DNA of 64,000 nucleotides, taken from Acidimicrobiia bacterium (GTDB lineage Bacteria > Actinomycetota > Acidimicrobiia > Acidimicrobiales > AC-14). The stretch covers positions 55,754-119,753 of the forward strand of contig JAHFUR010000010.1 of assembly GCA_023264995.1 (NCBI GenBank). Direction: 5' to 3'. The notes beneath the pieces are model-generated. The model was not told the origin of the DNA. It saw only the letters and a program-made list of their open reading frames with translations, and made no database searches. Positions 16,916 to 24,821 of the stretch are shown here, one piece after another; positions within the stretch are counted from its first letter, which is position 1; every line of letters begins with the position of its first letter. A program made the position numbers and the translations under genes.

Positions 16916-17587
16916 GTGGAGCAGACCGGTCGGCTGGACGTGCTCAAGGCCCTCGGCGACAACACCCGGTACGCCATCTACCTGGAGCTGGCCCGCTCCG
17001 CCGCTCCCCGGTCCACCGCCGAGGTGGCCGAGACGCTGGGCCTGCACGCCAACACCGTCCGCCCCCACCTGGAGCGGATGCGCGAGGTCGGCCTGCTGGC
17101 CGTCCACACCGACAACCGCGGCTCGGTCGGCCGGCCCCAGAACCGCTACGCCCTGGCCCCCGACGCCCCGTCGCTGGGCCTCGAACCGCCGGCGTTCCCC
17201 GTGCTGGCCCGGATGCTGGCCGAGCTGGCCGCAGCCGCCGGCGCCGCCGCCGAGCTGAGCGCCGAGGCCGGCGCCGAACAGGGCCGGCTGCTGGCCGAGG
17301 CCCACGCCGGCGGGCGCCCGCCCCGGGCCGGCTGCGTCGCCGCCGTGACCACCATGCTCGCCGAGCTGGGCTTCGACCCCGCCGTCGTCGAGGACGACGG
17401 GCTGGCCACCATCGCCTTCACCCACTGCCCCTACTCCGAGCTGGCGGCCGCCCATCCCGAGGTCGTCTGCCACCTGCACCGGGGGCTGGTCCAGGGATTT
17501 GTGGAATCGATCGGCGGCGCCGGCGTTGAACGGTTCCGAACGCTCGCCGACCGCGACCCCTGCCAAGTTGAGCTTTCCATCAGGTAG
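16916..17587 (+). CDS. SufR-like Fe-S-sensing HTH regulator
   Basis: 223 residues. N-terminal winged helix (about 5-70; RLDVLKALGDNTRYAIYLELA, STAEVAETLGLHANTVRPHLERMREVGLL, then a RGSVGRPQNRYAL wing). The C-terminal part contains AGCVAAVTTMLAELGF, THCPYSELAAAHPEVVCHLH and DRDPC. Three of these cysteines lie in the pattern used by SufR to hold an Fe-S cluster. SufR represses suf genes when the cluster is present. GTG start at 16916. Next to mrp and an A-type carrier, so Fe-S status sensing is the natural reading. No sufBCDS genes are in the window. Confidence 0.85.
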   Translation: MEQTGRLDVLKALGDNTRYAIYLELARSAAPRSTAEVAETLGLHANTVRPHLERMREVGLLAVHTDNRGSVGRPQNRYALAPDAPSLGLEPPAFPVLARMLAELAAAAGAAAELSAEAGAEQGRLLAEAHAGGRPPRAGCVAAVTTMLAELGFDPAVVEDDGLATIAFTHCPYSELAAAHPEVVCHLHRGLVQGFVESIGGAGVERFRTLADRDPCQVELSIR

Positions 17588-17625
17588 TCTTGGTACCAGA
17601 AGAAGTCTGTAGGAGGACTGAACCC

Positions 17626-17946
17626 ATGCTCACTCTGTCCGGTGCTGCATCCCTCAAGGTCAAGGAGCTCATCCAGGCCGAGGGTGACGAGGAACTGGCC
17701 CTGCGCGTGGCCGTCCGGCCGGGCGGCTGCTCGGGCTACAGCTACGAGATGTACTTCGACAAGGACTTCACCCCGGACGACACCATCGCCGACGACGGCG
17801 GCGTGCGGGTGGTGGTCGACGCGGCCAGCGCCCCGCTGCTCAAGGGCGCGTCGCTCGACTACAAGGACGGCCTCCAGGGCGCCGGTTTCGCCATCAACAA
17901 CCCCAACGCCACCCGTAGCTGCGGCTGCGGTTCGAGCTTCTCCTAA
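17626..17946 (+). CDS. A-type iron-sulfur cluster carrier (ErpA/IscA/HesB)
   Basis: 106 residues. Complete HesB fold with the three cluster cysteines: one in RPGGCSGYSYEMYFD and two in RSCGCGSSFS at the C-terminus. It receives and delivers Fe-S clusters. ATG at 17626 has a strong GGAGG site 11 nt upstream; an in-frame GTG at 17590 would add 12 residues before that site. Follows the SufR-like gene by 38 bp and precedes RidA by 12 bp. Confidence 0.93.
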   Translation: MLTLSGAASLKVKELIQAEGDEELALRVAVRPGGCSGYSYEMYFDKDFTPDDTIADDGGVRVVVDAASAPLLKGASLDYKDGLQGAGFAINNPNATRSCGCGSSFS

Positions 17947-17958
17947 CCCTCAGCCCCG

Positions 17959-18309
17959 CTGAGCAAGCCCCTCGGGCCCTACACGCCGGTCGTCCGGGCC
18001 GGCGAATGGTTGATCGTGTCCGGGCAACTGGGCCTGGTCGACGGCGCCGTCGTGCACGGCGGCGTGGCCGACGAGGTCCGCCAGGCCTTGGCCAACATGG
18101 CCGCGTTGCTGGCCGCCGAGGGTGCCGGCCTGTCGTCGGTGGTGAAGACCACCGTGTTCCTCCGCCACATGTCCGACTACGCGGCCATGAACGAGGCCTA
18201 CCTCGAAGCCTTCGGCGACCACCGCCCGGCCCGGGCCGCGGTGGCCGTGGCCGGGCTCCCGCTCGACGCCATGGTCGAGATCGAGGCCTGGGCCCACCTC
18301 CCCTCGTAG
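17959..18309 (+). CDS. RidA/YjgF-family enamine/imine deaminase
   Basis: About 116 residues. Conserved N-terminus GPYTPVVRAGEWLIVSGQLG, central TTVFLRHMSDYAAMNEAYLEAFGDHRPARAAV with the key Arg, and LDAMVEIEAWA. RidA proteins hydrolyse reactive enamines such as 2-aminoacrylate made by PLP enzymes. The N-terminal motif begins before any ATG or GTG; the only near-cognate codon after the preceding stop is CTG at 17959, so a rare CTG start with coupling to the A-type carrier gene is proposed. TTG at 18010 would delete conserved residues. Confidence 0.85.
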   Translation: MSKPLGPYTPVVRAGEWLIVSGQLGLVDGAVVHGGVADEVRQALANMAALLAAEGAGLSSVVKTTVFLRHMSDYAAMNEAYLEAFGDHRPARAAVAVAGLPLDAMVEIEAWAHLPS

Positions 18310-18416
18310 TTCTCCGTAGTTCTCCGGTCGAGGTAGTGGCACCGCGCATCTAGTGAAACCTGGATGGATCCGCGCTAGGCATGCCCCCAGCTGAATACTC
18401 GTGGGGGATAGAACAC

Positions 18417-21086
18417 ATGAAGACGACTGCACTTCGTCGGCCGGCGGCCATCGGGCTGGGGCTGAGCGTGCTCCTTACCGTCGCCGGCACGCCGGCGCAC
18501 GGTGCCGTGCCCCCGGGGCGGGTGACCGAGGCCACCCGCTTCCAGAGCGAGAACGCTGACCCGGTCCGGGGCCGCGACATCCCGGGCTTTGCCGTCGACC
18601 CGGCCGACCCTCGCCACGTGGTGATGATCACCGAAGAGTTCCTCACCGGCCAGTGCGACTTTGCCGCCAGCTTCGACGGGGGGCGGACCTGGCCCAATAC
18701 CGGCCACCTCACCGTGCCGACGGACTTCGCCGACCCGCCGTGCCGCACCTACGACTCGGGCGGGTACGCCCACTTCAACAAGAGCGTGGTGTGGGGCACC
18801 GGCCAGAACGTCTACACCACCTTCGCCTCCCACCGGGGCGACCAGCAGCGCCCGGAGACCGGCACCGCCGCCGGCGAGGGCGACTCGGTCATCGTCAACC
18901 ACTCCGCCGACGGCGGGAAGACCTGGGACCGGGGCGTCGTCGCCATCCAAGGGGCCAAGGAATCCCGCCCCTTCATCATCCGCCCCGGCATCGCCGTCCA
19001 GGCCCGGGCCCAGGGCGACAAGCTCTACGCCGTCGGCTGGTACGTCGTGAACCCGCTGAACATGGGCGCCCAGGGCGGCGCCGGCGACCGGCGGGCCGTC
19101 GTGGCCAGCTCCTCCGACGGCGGGAAGACCTGGAGCGCCCCGGTCGAGGCCCAGGCCACCGATGAGCACGTCCGGGAGATCGCCCCGCCGGTGGTCGGCA
19201 AGGACGGCTCGGTCTTCATCGCCTGGCGCAACCGGGACGACCCGGCCGCCGCGCCCCACCCGATCGAGGTGGCCAAGTCCAGTGACGGCGGCGCCACCTG
19301 GACCCGCACACCCATCGTCGACGCCACGCCGGCGCCCACCACCGCCCCGGCCCCGACGGGCAACGCCGGCTTCCCGAAGATGGCGGTCGACCCGAACAAC
19401 GGCAACCTGTACGTCGCCTACGTCGGCTTCAACTTCGGCGACCTCGACGCTCTCGTCCAGCGCTCCACCGACAACGGCGCCACGTGGTCGCAGCCCGTGC
19501 GCGTGAACGACGACCCGAAGGGCAACGGCGTGCGCCAGCTCACACCGGACATCTCGGTGGCGCCCAACGGCCGGGTCGACGTGGTGTGGTTCGACACACG
19601 GACCACCCTGCCAAGCCCGGTGATCCCCCGGCCGGCCGGCCAGGGCGACGTCTACTACGCGTCGTCCACCGACGGCGGGGCCACCTTCTCGGGCAACCGG
19701 CGCATCTCCGACCGCTCGGTCAACCTTGACGACGGCACGCTCGGCCGCAACGGCACCTACACGTGGTGGGGCCCCGACTCGGTGCCCCTGGGCAACGATG
19801 GCGTCCTGTTCGCGTGGGGCGACCCCCGCTTCGGCAACGTCGACAGCGGCACCAACGACGTCGTGCTGGCCACTCTGCGCCTCGGCGAGGCCGGCCCCGC
19901 CGTCACCACCCAGCTGCCCAAGGCCAGCCCGGCCAACCTCTCGGTGGCCGTCTCGCAGGTGGCCTACCCGGGCGGCTCGGAGCGCATCGGGGCGTCCTTC
20001 ACCTCCAAGCTCGTGGTGGTCCAGAAGGACGACGTGGCCGGCGCATGGGCCGGCACCGTCCTGGCTCGGGCCAACCACGCCCCCCTCCTGGTCGTCAACG
20101 GGAAGTCGCTCACCAAGGAGCAGAAGGACGAGATCGCCCGGCTCGGCTCCACCGGGCTGTACGTGATCGGCGACGAGGCCAAGATCCCCCAGAAGCTGGT
20201 CGACGAGATCACCAAGGCCGGGGTGATCACCAACCTCGCGCCCATCCCCACCTCCACTGTTCCCCCCACCACGGCGGCGCCGACCACCGTCGCCGGCGCC
20301 CCGGCGACCACGACCACGGTGCCCACCTCCACCGCCGACAAGGCCAAGGTGGTCCGGCTCACCGGCGCCACGCCGGCCGATATCGGCAAGGCGGTGGCCG
20401 GAGCGCTCGACGGGCGCACCCCGGAGGAGAAGAGCCGCTCGATCCCGGCGTTCGGTGGGGCGGTGGTCGTCAACCCGGCCAGCAAGGAGTCGGCGGCCGG
20501 CCTGGCCTTCGCGGCCAGCCTGCGCATGCCCGTGCTCTTCGTCGACCGTGACGGGGTGCCGGCGGCGACGGCCGACACCTTCACGAGCATGAACATCCAG
20601 ACCACCTGGGTGATCGGCGGGCCCGAGGCCATCGCCGACAGCGCGCTCAGCCGCTTCCCAGGCGCCAAGCGCCTGGGCGGCGCCGACGTCGCGGCCACCA
20701 CGGCCGCCGTGGTCAAGGAGATCCAGTCCCGCGGCCTGCCGGTCAGCGTGGCGTTCGTGGCCGACGAGTCCCGCCCGGTCGACGCCGCCGTCGCCAGCGC
20801 CGCCGTCGCCCGCCTCGGCGGCATCCTGCTGCTGACCCCGGGCGCCGACACCGGCCCGGCCGAGACCCAGCTCAGCGCCATGGGCATCGGCGACCAGGTC
20901 GACCAGCTCGTGGTGGCCGAGAGCTCGTCACCGGGCAACGTCCCGTGGGCCCTGATCGCCATCAGCGCCGTGTTCGGCGCCGTTGGCATCTTCCTCATCG
21001 ACCGGGCGTCGCGGAAGAACCGGGCCAGCAAGGGCGGCGCGTCGCACGGGGCCGACGCGCCGGCCCCCCGCAAGGCCCACACCTAG
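18417..21086 (+). CDS. Surface protein with Asp-box repeats and CWB2 repeats
   Basis: 889 residues. Signal peptide (MKTTALRRPAAIGLGLSVLL..AHGA), then a sialidase-like beta-propeller (about 30-490) with at least five Asp boxes: SADGGKTWD, SSDGGKTWS, SSDGGATWT, STDNGATWS, STDGGATFS. A cell-wall-binding repeat 2 region (about 500-850) follows, with units such as LGSTGLYVIGDEAKI, IQTTWVIGGPEAIADSAL and KRLGGADVAATTAAVV, split by a TTTVPTS linker. A C-terminal membrane helix (PWALIAISAVFGAVGIFLI) and basic tail end it. No sialidase FRIP motif was seen. It is probably a surface-anchored binding or lytic protein. ATG at 18417 starts the signal peptide. Confidence 0.82.
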   Translation: MKTTALRRPAAIGLGLSVLLTVAGTPAHGAVPPGRVTEATRFQSENADPVRGRDIPGFAVDPADPRHVVMITEEFLTGQCDFAASFDGGRTWPNTGHLTVPTDFADPPCRTYDSGGYAHFNKSVVWGTGQNVYTTFASHRGDQQRPETGTAAGEGDSVIVNHSADGGKTWDRGVVAIQGAKESRPFIIRPGIAVQARAQGDKLYAVGWYVVNPLNMGAQGGAGDRRAVVASSSDGGKTWSAPVEAQATDEHVREIAPPVVGKDGSVFIAWRNRDDPAAAPHPIEVAKSSDGGATWTRTPIVDATPAPTTAPAPTGNAGFPKMAVDPNNGNLYVAYVGFNFGDLDALVQRSTDNGATWSQPVRVNDDPKGNGVRQLTPDISVAPNGRVDVVWFDTRTTLPSPVIPRPAGQGDVYYASSTDGGATFSGNRRISDRSVNLDDGTLGRNGTYTWWGPDSVPLGNDGVLFAWGDPRFGNVDSGTNDVVLATLRLGEAGPAVTTQLPKASPANLSVAVSQVAYPGGSERIGASFTSKLVVVQKDDVAGAWAGTVLARANHAPLLVVNGKSLTKEQKDEIARLGSTGLYVIGDEAKIPQKLVDEITKAGVITNLAPIPTSTVPPTTAAPTTVAGAPATTTTVPTSTADKAKVVRLTGATPADIGKAVAGALDGRTPEEKSRSIPAFGGAVVVNPASKESAAGLAFAASLRMPVLFVDRDGVPAATADTFTSMNIQTTWVIGGPEAIADSALSRFPGAKRLGGADVAATTAAVVKEIQSRGLPVSVAFVADESRPVDAAVASAAVARLGGILLLTPGADTGPAETQLSAMGIGDQVDQLVVAESSSPGNVPWALIAISAVFGAVGIFLIDRASRKNRASKGGASHGADAPAPRKAHT

Positions 21087-21105
21087 TCCACCGCCCGTTC
21101 GGGCC

Positions 21106-21795
21106 ATGTCGACCTTCCTGCTCCTGCACGGCGCCTGCCACGGCGGCTGGTGCTGGGACGACGTGGGCGCGCACCTGGCCGGCGCCGGCCACCGGGTAGT
21201 TGCCCCCGACCTACCTTGCGACGACCTCGGCGCCGGCCTCGACCAGTACGCGGCAGTCGCCGATCTGGCCGTGGGCGACGCCGGCGACGACCTGGTCGTG
21301 GTCGGCCATTCCCTGGGCGCGCTGACGGCGGCGGTGGTCGCCTCCCGGCGGCCCGTCCGCCGGCTGGTCTTCGTCGCCGGCATCATCGGTGCGCCGGGGA
21401 AGTCATTGCAGGACCTGGCCGAGGTCGACACCGACCGCGACGGGGCACTCGCCGAGGGCGACATCGAGATGGACGCCGAGGGCCGGTTCCGCTTCACCGC
21501 CGCAGGCGCGGCGCGCGCCCTCTACCACGACTGCCCGGCCGACGTGGCCGCCGGCGCCGCTCGCCGGCTGCGGTTCCAGCGCTCGATGTGGACGGAGAAG
21601 GCGCCGTTCGACGCCTGGCCGGACGTCGAGATCGCCTCGGTCCTGTGCCGCGACGACCGGGTCGTCCACCCGGCCTGGACGCGGCGCACCTCGGTCGAGC
21701 GGCTGGGGGTCGAGCCGATCGAGCTGGACGGCGGCCACTCGCCGATGCTGTCGCGGCCCGCCGAACTGGCCGAGGTGCTCCTCTCCCCACCTTGA
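21106..21795 (+). CDS. Alpha/beta-hydrolase
   Basis: 229 residues. Nucleophile elbow VVGHSLGAL (Ser about 65), acid in CRDDRVVHPAW, His in LDGGHSPMLSRP. The oxyanion strand is LLLHGACHGGWCWDDV, which resembles the salicylate-esterase/hydroxynitrile-lyase-like subfamily. Substrate unknown. ATG at 21106 immediately precedes the first strand; longer frames upstream run into the surface-protein gene. Confidence 0.88.
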   Translation: MSTFLLLHGACHGGWCWDDVGAHLAGAGHRVVAPDLPCDDLGAGLDQYAAVADLAVGDAGDDLVVVGHSLGALTAAVVASRRPVRRLVFVAGIIGAPGKSLQDLAEVDTDRDGALAEGDIEMDAEGRFRFTAAGAARALYHDCPADVAAGAARRLRFQRSMWTEKAPFDAWPDVEIASVLCRDDRVVHPAWTRRTSVERLGVEPIELDGGHSPMLSRPAELAEVLLSPP

Positions 21796-21862
21796 GCCGG
21801 GGCGTAGGAAGATGGGCCGATGCTGACCCCGCGCGTCCACAGCCGCGTGAGCGGCTAGCCCG

Positions 21863-22495
21863 GTGGCCGACGAACGACCGGCCGGGGAGTTCTCGGCGTG
21901 GCTGGCCGAGCTCCAGGGGGCACTCCGGGGCGAGCGGGGGTCCGACGTGCCCTGCGCCGGCTGCACGGCATGCTGCACGTCGTCCCAGTTCGTCCACATC
22001 GGCCCCGACGAGACCGCCACGCTGGCCCGGATCCCCGCCGCCCTGCTGTTCCCGGCGCCCGGCCTTCCTCGCGGCCACGTCGTGCTGGGCTACGACGAGC
22101 GCGGCCACTGCCCCATGCTGATCGACGGCCAGTGCTCGATCTACGAGCACCGGCCGAGGACGTGCCGCACCTACGACTGCCGGGTGTTCCCCGCCGCCGG
22201 CATCGAGGCCGACAAGCCCCTCATCGCCGCCCGAGCCCGGCAGTGGCGGTTCGACCACCCGGGCCCGGGTGACCGGGTCGCCCACGACGCCGTCCAGGCC
22301 GCGGCCGCGTACCTGGCCGCCGACGCCGGCGGCCCAGCCAACCCCACCCAGCGAGCCGTCCTGGCCGTCGAGATCCACGACGCGTTCCTCGGCCCGGACG
22401 ACGTGACCGGCGAGACCGTGGTCATCACCCCCGGGCCCGGCACGGTGCGCGCCGCGATCGCCCGCGCCGGCGCCGGTGCCCCGCCCCCGCGCTAG
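21863..22495 (+). CDS. YkgJ-family cysteine-cluster protein
   Basis: 210 residues. The metal-binding pattern CAGCTACC near residue 31, CPML..GQCSIYEHRPRTCRTYDCRVF further on, typical of the zinc/iron-chelating YkgJ domain. Function in bacteria is unclear; likely metal or Fe-S binding. GTG start at 21863. Its last 4 bp overlap the end of the convergent LysR-globin gene. Confidence 0.83.
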   Translation: MADERPAGEFSAWLAELQGALRGERGSDVPCAGCTACCTSSQFVHIGPDETATLARIPAALLFPAPGLPRGHVVLGYDERGHCPMLIDGQCSIYEHRPRTCRTYDCRVFPAAGIEADKPLIAARARQWRFDHPGPGDRVAHDAVQAAAAYLAADAGGPANPTQRAVLAVEIHDAFLGPDDVTGETVVITPGPGTVRAAIARAGAGAPPPR

Positions 22496-23838
22496 CTGGC
22501 GAGGCCGTCCCAGGTCCAGCGCGGCATCGGCAGGTCCTCGGCGACGACGACGTCGCGGGGCCCGACGGCCAGGACCTCGTCGACCGCCCACTCCATGTAG
22601 GCCCGCAGCGCGGCACGGAACTCCGGGTCGGCCGGCAGGCCGGCATCGTCGGCCGCGGCCACGAAACAGGCCACGAAGCGCCGGCCGAGGTCGGTCAGGT
22701 CGCCGTTGCCGGCGTGCATCCGCATCACCGACGTGTGGTCACCGCACCCTTCGGAGTACGCCGGCGGGCCGCCCAGCACCTCGGCCCAGTAGGCGGCCAG
22801 CCGTTCGACATGCTGGGGGTGCTGGTCGGGGTGGGAGAACGGGTGGTTCAGCTCCGGGTCGGCCACGCACCGGGCGTGGTGGGCGGTGGCGAGGGCGAGG
22901 AAGGCGGGGGCACCGCCGGCGAACTCGTACAGGCTCGGGCGCACCTCCCGAGTGTCGCGCGGCCTGGCGCGGCCCGGCGTGCTCAGCTCGACGAACCGGC
23001 GGGCCGCCGGCGACAGCGCGCCGGGCCGGTGGACGAGCACCACGGCGCGCCTGAGGGCCGGGCGGACCGTCTGCACGACGGCGCCGAGGAAGCCGGCGGA
23101 GGACGCGAGCGACGCCGGCACGACCGCGGTGCCGGCGCCGGCGATCACCAGCGGGACGAGCGCGTCGCGCTGGGCGACCTCGACGGCCACGTTCATGACG
23201 AGCCCGGCGCCGGCCAACGCTGCCTCCAGCGTTGTGCGCAGTGAGGACCCGATCTGGGTGACCACCAGCGGCCGCGCCGCCAGAGCGGCGAGGGTCAGCA
23301 CATCGTCGCCTGGGCGTGTGCCGGGTGGCGAGATGGCCACCATCTCCTGCTCGGCGATGGGGACGGCAGCGAGCGGACCGACCGCGGTGCCCGTGCCCGT
23401 CATGCCGACCTCGGCCGCACCGGCGCGGACCATGCCGGCCAGCTCGACCGGGTCGGCGGCGCCGGCGACCCGCACGGTGACCGCGGGATGGGCCCGGCGG
23501 AAGCGGCCCACCAGGCCGGCCAGCGGGTCGGCGGCCAGGCTGGGGAGCGAGACCAGGTCGAGCTGACCGCCGACCAGCCCGGTCACGGCGGCGACAGCCG
23601 CCGCCGCGGTGCGGATGTCGCGCAGGGCGGTGCGGGCCGGCTCGACCAGGGCTCGCCCCGCCGGCGTCAGGGCCGCCCCGCCCCGCGACCGCACCAGGAG
23701 GGCCGCCCCCAGCTCGGTCTCCAGCTCCCGCACGGCCAGTGAGACCGCCGGTTGGGCCACGTGGACGGCCTTGGCTGCGGCGGTGAACCCCCCGTGGTCG
23801 ACGACGGCGAGGAACAGCCCGAGCCGGCGGAGGTCCAT
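22492..23838 (-). CDS. LysR-type regulator fused to truncated haemoglobin
   Basis: 448 residues in one frame. Residues 1-60 are a LysR winged HTH (MDLRRLGLFLAVVDHGGFTAAAKAVHVAQPAVSLAVRELE); about 85-290 is the periplasmic-binding-like effector domain. Residues 302-448 are a complete group II-like truncated globin (SLYEFAGGAPAFLAL, DPELNHPFSHPDQHPQHVERLAAYWAEVLGGPPAYS, VMRMHAGNGDL with proximal His375). At the usual distal site, Tyr B10 aligns with His and Trp G8 with Phe. Globin neighbours of this type are normally separate proteins. The fusion suggests a haem-based gas-sensing transcription factor. A lost stop or assembly frameshift between two genes must be excluded. ATG at 23838; divergent from the exporter. 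Confidence 0.85.
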   Translation of the reverse strand: MDLRRLGLFLAVVDHGGFTAAAKAVHVAQPAVSLAVRELETELGAALLVRSRGGAALTPAGRALVEPARTALRDIRTAAAAVAAVTGLVGGQLDLVSLPSLAADPLAGLVGRFRRAHPAVTVRVAGAADPVELAGMVRAGAAEVGMTGTGTAVGPLAAVPIAEQEMVAISPPGTRPGDDVLTLAALAARPLVVTQIGSSLRTTLEAALAGAGLVMNVAVEVAQRDALVPLVIAGAGTAVVPASLASSAGFLGAVVQTVRPALRRAVVLVHRPGALSPAARRFVELSTPGRARPRDTREVRPSLYEFAGGAPAFLALATAHHARCVADPELNHPFSHPDQHPQHVERLAAYWAEVLGGPPAYSEGCGDHTSVMRMHAGNGDLTDLGRRFVACFVAAADDAGLPADPEFRAALRAYMEWAVDEVLAVGPRDVVVAEDLPMPRWTWDGLAS

Positions 23839-23867
23839 ACGAAAATCATATCGATCGCACAATCATC

Positions 23868-23880
23868 ATGTCTTGGACAT
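23868..23880. promoter_or_regulatory. Inverted repeat ATGTC-TTG-GACAT
   Basis: Perfect 5-bp-arm dyad in the 70-bp gap between the divergent LysR-globin and TauE/SafE genes, 30 bp before both start codons. LysR regulators commonly bind such dyads between themselves and a divergent target, so it is a candidate autoregulatory and target site. Confidence 0.4.
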
Positions 23881-23908
23881 CTAGCCCGTCGGGGTTTCCA
23901 CTGATGAT

Positions 23909-24673
23909 GTGCTCTACGTCGAGATCGCTTCGGTCGGGCTCGGGATCGGCGTCCTGTTCGGCGTCTTCGGCGCCGGTGGTTCGGCCTTCGCCACGCCAGT
24001 CCTGGTCCTGCTCGGCGTCTCCGGGTCGGTGGCCGTTGCCTCGCCGCTGCCGGCCATGTTGCCCGCCGCCATCGTGGGGGCCCACCGGTACCTGCGCTCG
24101 GGCCGGCTCGACACCCGGGTGGCCACGCTGGCGGTCGCCGGCGGCATGCCCGGCACCGTTCTCGGCGCCTTGGCGTCGGTGGCCGTCGGCGGCAGCCGCC
24201 TCGTGCTTGCCTCTGGCGTGATGCTGCTCGGGGTCGGCGTCCGGGTGCTGCTCCCCGACCCGGGGGGTGGCGCCGACCGCCGGGCCGCCCGGCGGGACAG
24301 CTCCGGCCTCGTCCTCGGCGCCGGCTTCGCGATCGGCCTGCTGACCGGGCTCCTGGCCAACGGTGGCGGGTTCCTCCTGGTGCCCACGTTCATCATGCTG
24401 TTCGGGATGACCTCAGGCGAGGCCGCCGGCACCAGCATGGTGGCCGTCGGCGCGCTGGCCGTCCCCACGCTGGCGACCCACTGGGCCCTCGGCCACATCG
24501 ACTGGCCCGTGGCCCTGGCCTTCGCCATCGGCGTCCTCCCGGGGTCACTGGCCGGCGCCCGGGTGTCCCAGCTCCTCCCGGCCCGCTCGGCTCGCCGAGC
24601 CTTCGGCGCCCTCCTCGTCGGCTTCGCCCTCTGGTTCCTCGCCGGCCAGGCGCTCGGGGCCTGGGTACGGTAG
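23909..24673 (+). CDS. TauE/SafE-family exporter (sulfite/organosulfonate type)
   Basis: 254 residues, eight predicted membrane helices in two halves, each with the family glycine motif: GVLFGVFGAGGSAFATPVLV near the N-terminus and GLLTGLLANGGGFLLVPTFI in the middle. The family exports sulfite, sulfoacetate and related anions. GTG start at 23909. It lies divergent from the LysR-globin gene, so it is that regulator's likely target; the signal could be haem-bound gas or a sulfur species (inference). Confidence 0.85.
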   Translation: MLYVEIASVGLGIGVLFGVFGAGGSAFATPVLVLLGVSGSVAVASPLPAMLPAAIVGAHRYLRSGRLDTRVATLAVAGGMPGTVLGALASVAVGGSRLVLASGVMLLGVGVRVLLPDPGGGADRRAARRDSSGLVLGAGFAIGLLTGLLANGGGFLLVPTFIMLFGMTSGEAAGTSMVAVGALAVPTLATHWALGHIDWPVALAFAIGVLPGSLAGARVSQLLPARSARRAFGALLVGFALWFLAGQALGAWVR

Positions 24674-24821
24674 GGGCGCTTACGCCCTCGGCCGAATCGC
24701 CGCGGCGTTCCCTCGCGCTCTCACGCCGGCGGTACCCTTGACAAGGGCATGGAGGATCCGAACGTGCGCCGGGCACCATGGCCGACAGGGAGAGCGCGCT
24801 GGTCGCGGGAGGGCCGCGTCC

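Noticed and set aside
17626..17946. The A-type carrier as a second selenoprotein (HesB-like selenoproteins exist)
   Set aside because: All three cluster positions are encoded as Cys and the frame has a normal TAA stop with no in-frame TGA.
18381..18416. Upstream start for the surface protein
   Set aside because: It would place 12 residues before the signal peptide; ATG 18417 gives a clean signal.
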